A stretch of DNA of 64,000 nucleotides. It comes from Paraburkholderia silvatlantica (GTDB lineage: Bacteria; Pseudomonadota; Gammaproteobacteria; Burkholderiales; Burkholderiaceae). Shown here piece by piece: positions 63,459-64,000 of this stretch. Positions within the stretch are counted from its first letter, which is position 1, and every line of letters begins with the position of its first letter. Under the pieces are notes generated by a model. It did not search any database. It was not told where the DNA came from and worked only from the letters and a program-made list of their open reading frames with translations. The stretch covers positions 117,292 through 181,291 of the forward strand of contig NZ_QEOL01000017.1 of NCBI RefSeq assembly GCF_003096715.1. Direction: 5' to 3'. The translations under genes were made by a program, and so were the position numbers.

Positions 63459-63608
63459 GAAGCGCATTGAAAACAGATATTTGCAGATGGCGATTCAGGA
63501 CTCTTTTCTTTCATTCGCACGTCGGTTCCTGACATAGCCTCCGTCGAGGGTTCTGTCGCAGCAAGGCGGTCTGGTATGCTGGCCGCGTGAAAGTTGACGG
63601 TGTGAACG

Positions 63609-63905
63609 ATGAGCCCTGAGCTGAATTCGACCTCCAAGCGAGTGTTCAATTGGCTGCATTACCCGATTGATGTGATGCTGCTCTGCTGCGTTGGTATGTC
63701 TCCTACCCATTGAGCCTTCGTCATCTGGAGTAGATGATGGCTGAACGGGGCTTCGCGGTCGATCATTCGACGGTTCATCGGTGGGCTGAAGCTGCTGCCG
63801 GTGCTGGAGAAAGTGTTCCGGCGACGCAAGCGGCCGGTGGGCAAAAGCTGGCGCGTGGACGAGACCTACATCAGGGTCAACGGCAACTGGAAATATCTCT
63901 ATCAT
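63609..63905 (+). pseudogene. IS6-family (IS26-like) transposase remnant
   Basis: From ATG 63609 the pieces, in changing frames, read FNWLHYPIDVMLLC, MMAERGFAVDHSTVHRWA, then LPVLEKVFRRRKRPVGKSWR and VDETYIRVNGNWKYLY. This is the N-terminal half of an IS6-type transposase, including the first catalytic Asp in DETY. It has at least two frameshifts and stops at about 63905, where the inverted IS3-end sequence begins. Confidence 0.75.
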
Positions 63906-64000
63906 TGAGGTTGACCCGGTTCGACGGACGGATCTGCAGTTGGTTTTAGCCAGGTATGGATCCTCCTGTTGCGTCGCGGGTTGTCCACGGCCGGGCGGCG
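63906..64000 (-). repeat. Inverted copy of the IS3 right-end sequence
   Basis: GGTTGACCCGGTTCGACGGA and the following bases are the reverse complement of 55223-55258. Similarity continues, with indels, through TTGTCCACGG to the edge of the window (matching 55150-55222). It directly abuts the IS6 relic. Confidence 0.7.

Noticed and set aside
1..64000. CRISPR arrays, rRNA genes and riboswitches.
   Set aside because: No regularly spaced direct repeats, rRNA-like sequence or recognisable riboswitch fold was seen on reading through the window.

Overview
The window looks like part of a Burkholderiaceae genome (Paraburkholderia, Caballeronia or Burkholderia type). This rests on two porins whose mature ends read QSSVTLYG or QSSVTLFG, many LysR regulators paired with small catabolic operons, moderately high GC, and IS3, IS5/DUF4096, IS6, IS30 and IS66 remnants. 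The genus is an inference from style; no ribosomal or other core marker gene is present.

Region 1 (1-14.5 kb) is the end of a genomic island with a defence character. It carries a complete type I Wadjet operon (jetA-jetB-jetC-jetD, overlapping or nearly abutting), a 384-residue HTH/coiled-coil protein of unknown function, a DUF2188 protein, two small membrane ORFs, and a 1007-residue membrane-anchored NACHT NTPase. A tyrosine integrase follows; its stop codon abuts the 3' half of a tRNA-Pro, the probable attachment site.

Region 2 (14.5-22.6 kb) is a rearranged patchwork. It has an intact quinone-oxidoreductase/LysR divergent pair, a group II intron relic with a recognisable domain V, IS66 and IS3 remnants, and half an MFS exporter fused tail to head with a 5'-truncated M20 amidohydrolase. 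It also has a two-gene ParD-like/methionine aminopeptidase operon behind a 28-bp palindrome.

Region 3 (22.6-39 kb) is a C5-dicarboxylate catabolic region. One operon encodes a CitE-type lyase, a MaoC hydratase, an acetyl-CoA hydrolase/transferase-family CoA-transferase and a PoxB-type pyruvate oxidase. This matches the logic of itaconate or mesaconate breakdown through citramalyl-CoA to acetyl-CoA and pyruvate. About 9 kb away a second cassette has a family III CoA-transferase, an HTD2/FAS1-like hydratase and an MHS-family carrier behind a divergent LysR gene. A decayed, inverted homologue of that second cassette lies directly upstream of the first operon. A YnfM-like MFS/LysR pair and a ketopantoate-reductase-like/LysR pair lie between them.

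Region 4 (39-52.7 kb) begins with a roughly 700-bp direct duplication of the segment at 20.3-21.0 kb. It then has an MFS carrier, a porin and an M81 (MlrC) peptidase. Next come a hydroxyisobutyrate-dehydrogenase-like/carboxymuconolactone-decarboxylase pair, an AraC regulator divergent from a polysaccharide deacetylase, an Old Yellow Enzyme, an alpha/beta hydrolase, and a MipA/OmpV-response regulator pair whose histidine kinase is truncated.

Region 5 (52.7-64 kb) is IS-rich. An IS30-family element with perfect 22-bp ends sits between a truncated BON gene and an IS3-type fragment. Next is a cluster with a citrate-synthase-like protein carrying an HTH, an alpha/beta hydrolase, an AtuA-like protein, DUF4387, a porin, a BON protein and an MFS carrier. 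An inverted copy of the IS3-adjacent sequence closes the window.
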